From assembly GCA_012514225.1 (NCBI GenBank), contig JAAZAQ010000058.1, positions 1-10,286 on the forward strand: DNA of 10,286 nt, read 5' to 3'. A program made the translations under genes and the position numbers. Numbering within the stretch: position 1 is the stretch's first letter; the number at the start of each line of letters is the position of its first letter. A model generated the notes under the pieces. The model ran no database searches and was not told the DNA's origin. It was given only the letters and a program-made list of their open reading frames with translations. Origin of the DNA: Clostridiales bacterium (lineage in GTDB: Bacteria; Bacillota; Clostridia; Christensenellales; Aristaeellaceae). Positions 7,124 through 10,286 of this stretch are shown in pieces.

Positions 7124-10100
7124 CTACGACCCGGCATAGGGCCCGCGCCTGCGCGGGGCGGGCGGCCCCTTGCGGGGCCTGGGCGCCTGGTTGACCTGCA
7201 GCACCCAGCTGATGCTGTGGCCGTTGTTTTCCACCTTGAGCTCCCGGCCCACCTGCAGCTTGAGCTTCTTGTTCTTCTTGCTCAGGGTCTGGTTGCCCAC
7301 CTTGATGATGGCGGGCCCGTGGCCGCCTTTGCCGTACAGCACGAAGATGCTGTTCTTTGCGGCCTGCAGCTTGACGTTTTGCAGGTGCGTCTTGTTCAGC
7401 CCCACGTCCGCGAGCATGGTGCCGTCCGCGTACTGGCTCAGGGACAGCCTGGACTTGGTGTCCGGCAGGATGCTCTCCGTATGTACGCTGGCGTCCCGCT
7501 TGCGCAGGAGCTTCATGCCCTTGAAGCTGGGCTTCAAAATCCGCAGGACAATCAGCAGCAGGATGACAGCCCCCAGGAGGATGGCGCCGTAGAGCATGGC
7601 CTTTTCCTTCACCGCCTGGGTCAGCGAAATCACCTCGATCTCATAGGGAAGCGAGGCGGATGTGTCGCTCTTGTCCGTCGCGGTGATGGTAAAGGCGGCC
7701 TTTCCGGCGGCCTTGGGCGTGAAGGTGGCCTTGTACAGCGTCCGGCCTTCCGGGAAAGCGTCGCCGGGCGCTTCCGCTTCCTCCGTCATTTCGACGCCCA
7801 CCGCGTCCTGCGCGCCGGCCAGCCCGATGCTCAGCGCGTCATGGGGGAGGTTTTTGTCGTCAAACAGGTCGTTGAGCGTAATCGTCCAGGGCTCCGTCGC
7901 CTCCTGCTTGAGCAGGGTGAAGGGTTCCACCTCCGCGCTGGTTCTCAGCAGCCGGCCGGCCGCCTCCTGCTGGACCGTTGGCGCCGCGTTCCCGCTGGAA
8001 ATGTCGTCAAACTGCGCGCTGCCCAGCTTGATGCCGCCGCCCTGGTCAGCCTGGTTCCCCGCCCAAAGCTCCGCCCGGATGACGTACTGCTCGCGGTCGT
8101 CCAGCTGCAGGGCGCCCGTCCAGGTCGTGCTGTCGGCCTTCGTCAGCCCAAGCTCGACGTCCGCCCCGCTCATGCGGTCCCCCTTGACGTGGAAGGCGCG
8201 GATGTGGGGGTTGTAGCGGGTGATGTCGTAGCCGGAAGCGGAGCCCTCGATCCGGACGCTGAAGTTCACGATGGAATCCTTGTTGAAATAGCCCTCGTCG
8301 TTGGGCTGGGTGACCAGGCTGATGACCGGCGCATACGACTTTTCCAGTTCGCCGGCGATGGAGACCACCTCGACCGGGATTTCCAGCCCATCCGCGGGCA
8401 GCGGCGCGCCCGCCGCGTCTGCCAGCGCAGCGCCGTCGTTGTCCTTCACCTGGATAAACAGCGACGCCGTGCCCGGCTTGCCCTGCGTGGTGACGGTCGT
8501 CGGCATCCCGGCGTCTTCCCCGGGGTCTGCGATGAGCACAATCCCAGGGTCGCTGCTCATGACGGATGGCGTCAGGGCGTCCCCGTCCCGGTCTATCACA
8601 TAGTCGGAAAGGCGCATCAGCCTTTCCTGCGGCTTGCCGTACTCAGGGTCGTTGGGGTCGTCGATTTCCATCTGGATGGCCGGGATGCTGGCCAGGGCGA
8701 CCTGGGGCGCCTGGTTTTCCACCGGGAAGCTGATGGAATCGGACACCCGGAGCAAGCCGGAGCCGGAGAGCCGCACGAACAGCTGGTACTGGCCTTCCTT
8801 CCGGATGGGGTTTTGGTTGACGTCCAGGAAGTCGCTGATGCTGAACGCCGCTTCAAAGCGGTCCCGCCCGGTCGCGTGGGGCGGCAGCTCGATCTTGGAG
8901 ATGGCGGCCTCGGTGTCCAGCGCCGTGCCGCTGTAATTGCCCGCCATCAGGTACGCCCACGCCTGGATGCCCTTGACGACCTGGCCGTCCGCGTCCCGCT
9001 GCTGCTCGTACAGGAGCGCGTCCCGGGACGGCTGCCCGTCCTTCCACAGCTGCGCCGTCAGGGTGACGCGGTCCCCCTTTTTATAAGGCCCCGCGGCAGG
9101 CTCAAGCTGCACCGCAAGGGTTTCCGTATAGTTGTACAGAACGTTGACCGCAACGTGCTCCGGCGCGTTTTCCACCTTGCCGAACACCAGCCTCCACGTC
9201 CCCCGCTCGCGGGGCTTGTGGATTTTGTACTGGACAAAGCGGCTCATCTCGATCTTGTATACGTCTGCGATGGCGACCCGGTCGTCGTCCCCCGGCATCA
9301 TGAGCCGGATGTTCTCCAGCCCCTCGGTCTGCAGGAGGATGTTGGCTTCTTCAACGGATTTGTTGGGGATGTCGATTTCAATCTGGTAATAGCCCTTGTC
9401 CGCCTCGTACGTCGCGACCGGCTGGGTGCTCACCATCTCGGAGCCGATCTGGTGGCCGAACATCGCGCTGAAGACCTTGGGCAGGTCCGACGGCTCGTTG
9501 ATTTCCAGGCTGAGGCCGCCCGTGGCGTCGGCCCAGTTGAACATGTTGGATTTGACCTGGGTGTCCACGTCCTTGTTGTCCGCCCGGCTGTTGAGCAGCA
9601 CGGTGTAGATGGTGTATCCGTTCTGCCGGCTGTCGGCCGCCGCCTTGTTGGCCTTGTCCAGTTCGCCCCGCTCGATATCCGGCACGTCCTTTTTGTCGGC
9701 AGTGCCCGACGCGGCAATCCGCCCGTCCGCCAGCAGCAGGATCATGGGCTTGTTGCCGTTGCCGCCCGGGCCGTCCCGGTCGGCCGCGCCGGCGTTGAGC
9801 AAACGCACCGCTTCCTCAAGGGCGGTGCCGATCATGGTGCCGCCCTGCGTGCCGTGGTCCGCCGTATGGACAAAATCGGACAGCTTGCTGGTGAACACCG
9901 CCCGGTTGCTTGACCCCGCCAGGTCCTTGCCGTCCTGCTGGTTCAGCTCGGCGATGTTGAGCAGCTGGTCCTTCTCCTGCCCGGGGATGCTGATGGGAAC
10001 GTTTCTGAAGTGAAACGGCACCACGGCCGCCCGGGAGGCGTAAAGGGGAACCATATTGAGCATGATGGCGGCCGCGTCGAAGCGGTAGCCGTCATAGTCC

Positions 10101-10285
10101 GACACGTTTTTATTGTCCCTGCCGCCCCGCATGGAATTGCTGTTGTCCAGCAGGATGACCAGGTCGACCCCGCTTTTGGCGGCGCCCCCCTGGTTCGCCG
10201 TCGTCGCCAGGCCGCCGCCGGCCCCTGACAATAGAAACGCTGCAACCAGCAGCGCCGCCACGCGTTTGGGTAGACTCGTCCTCAT
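7124..10285 (-). CDS. Secreted, single-pass membrane protein with VWA domain and Ig/cadherin-like modules
   Basis: The 1053-residue protein begins with a signal peptide: basic start MRTSLPKR, hydrophobic residues 9-27, probable cleavage after about Ala27. There is no lipobox cysteine. A VWA domain follows at about 40-280. Its MIDAS metal site is nearly complete: D47-x-S49-x-S51 (DNSNSM), Thr150 in GGTMIGTAL and Asp187 in LLLADG. After it come several beta-rich modules: about 285-395, 398-522, 524-645 (cadherin-like DRDGD at 565-569 and DNDG at 615-618), 651-765 and 768-886. A single membrane helix lies at about 897-917, followed by basic residues (KGMKLLRKR), so the bulk should be outside and residues 918-1053 inside. 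The tail holds a small beta-rich region and ends in a Pro/Arg-rich stretch. VWA domains with an intact MIDAS normally bind protein ligands through a divalent metal. The ATG is one base from the window edge, so its ribosome binding site is not visible; the signal peptide supports this start. It is the first gene of the visible operon. The ligand is unknown. Confidence 0.93.
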   Translation of the reverse strand: MRTSLPKRVAALLVAAFLLSGAGGGLATTANQGGAAKSGVDLVILLDNSNSMRGGRDNKNVSDYDGYRFDAAAIMLNMVPLYASRAAVVPFHFRNVPISIPGQEKDQLLNIAELNQQDGKDLAGSSNRAVFTSKLSDFVHTADHGTQGGTMIGTALEEAVRLLNAGAADRDGPGGNGNKPMILLLADGRIAASGTADKKDVPDIERGELDKANKAAADSRQNGYTIYTVLLNSRADNKDVDTQVKSNMFNWADATGGLSLEINEPSDLPKVFSAMFGHQIGSEMVSTQPVATYEADKGYYQIEIDIPNKSVEEANILLQTEGLENIRLMMPGDDDRVAIADVYKIEMSRFVQYKIHKPRERGTWRLVFGKVENAPEHVAVNVLYNYTETLAVQLEPAAGPYKKGDRVTLTAQLWKDGQPSRDALLYEQQRDADGQVVKGIQAWAYLMAGNYSGTALDTEAAISKIELPPHATGRDRFEAAFSISDFLDVNQNPIRKEGQYQLFVRLSGSGLLRVSDSISFPVENQAPQVALASIPAIQMEIDDPNDPEYGKPQERLMRLSDYVIDRDGDALTPSVMSSDPGIVLIADPGEDAGMPTTVTTQGKPGTASLFIQVKDNDGAALADAAGAPLPADGLEIPVEVVSIAGELEKSYAPVISLVTQPNDEGYFNKDSIVNFSVRIEGSASGYDITRYNPHIRAFHVKGDRMSGADVELGLTKADSTTWTGALQLDDREQYVIRAELWAGNQADQGGGIKLGSAQFDDISSGNAAPTVQQEAAGRLLRTSAEVEPFTLLKQEATEPWTITLNDLFDDKNLPHDALSIGLAGAQDAVGVEMTEEAEAPGDAFPEGRTLYKATFTPKAAGKAAFTITATDKSDTSASLPYEIEVISLTQAVKEKAMLYGAILLGAVILLLIVLRILKPSFKGMKLLRKRDASVHTESILPDTKSRLSLSQYADGTMLADVGLNKTHLQNVKLQAAKNSIFVLYGKGGHGPAIIKVGNQTLSKKNKKLKLQVGRELKVENNGHSISWVLQVNQAPRPRKGPPAPRRRGPYAGS
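7142..7179 (-). other. Two short GC hairpins in the last codons of the VWA gene
   Basis: The final Pro/Arg-rich codons contain two inverted repeats. CCCGCGC/GCGCGGG lies at 7142-7157 with almost no loop. GGCCCC/GGGGCC lies at 7164-7179 and has a GCAA (GNRA-type) tetraloop on the mRNA strand. They lie about 20 to 55 bases before the TAG end of the gene. They may be an effect of GC-rich Pro/Arg/Gly codons rather than selected structures. Confidence 0.35.
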
Positions 10286-10286
10286 G

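Noticed and set aside
3715..7194. Plus-strand open frame of 1159 codons
   Set aside because: It lies antisense to the tubulin-like gene, whose motifs and ribosome binding site are clear. Its translation is low-complexity and rich in V, H, G, L and R, with no motif. Long antisense frames are expected in GC-rich coding DNA.
6827..9913. Plus-strand open frame of 1028 codons
   Set aside because: It is antisense to the VWA gene, runs across the gap and into the next gene, and has a biased composition (Arg, Val, Gly, Asp, His) with no domain or ribosome binding site.

Overview
The window is one co-directional block of four protein-coding genes, all on the minus strand. In transcription order, from high to low coordinates, they are: (1) a secreted, single-pass membrane protein with a von Willebrand factor A (VWA) domain; (2) a very long tubulin/FtsZ-like protein; (3) an 849-residue protein I cannot assign to a family, ending in a beta-rich domain; and (4) a zinc-ribbon P-loop NTPase that is cut by the low-coordinate edge of the window. 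Nothing on the plus strand looks real. Its long open frames are antisense shadows typical of GC-rich coding DNA.

The DNA is GC-rich throughout. The tubulin-like gene has a textbook AGGAGG ribosome binding site. The VWA protein has a signal peptide and one membrane anchor but no lipobox. Together these suggest a GC-rich bacterium, plausibly a GC-rich Firmicute, but the taxonomic guess is weak. There are no tRNAs, rRNAs, CRISPR repeats, transposases or phage genes. No gap between genes exceeds 181 bases.

Layout: 10285-7124 VWA membrane protein; 7123-6943 a 181-base gap with GC-rich stem-loop potential and the ribosome binding site for the next gene; 6942-3421 tubulin-like protein; 3420-3303 a 118-base gap holding a perfect 12-bp stem-loop; 3302-753 unassigned protein; 752-732 a 21-base gap; 731 to the window edge, NTPase, 3' end missing.

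Working model (inference): the VWA protein projects a metal-dependent adhesion domain and several Ig/cadherin-like modules outside the cell and leaves a basic tail of about 135 residues inside. The tubulin-like protein, the unassigned protein and the P-loop NTPase lack export signals and should act in the cytoplasm. An operon joining a surface sensor or adhesin, a cytoskeletal-type GTPase and a second P-loop NTPase looks like a multi-component transmembrane machine. It resembles the large NTPase-plus-VWA multigene systems that comparative genomics has linked to biological conflict. No effector (nuclease, protease, toxin) is visible in the window, so its role cannot be settled here, and the genes beyond the low-coordinate edge matter most.
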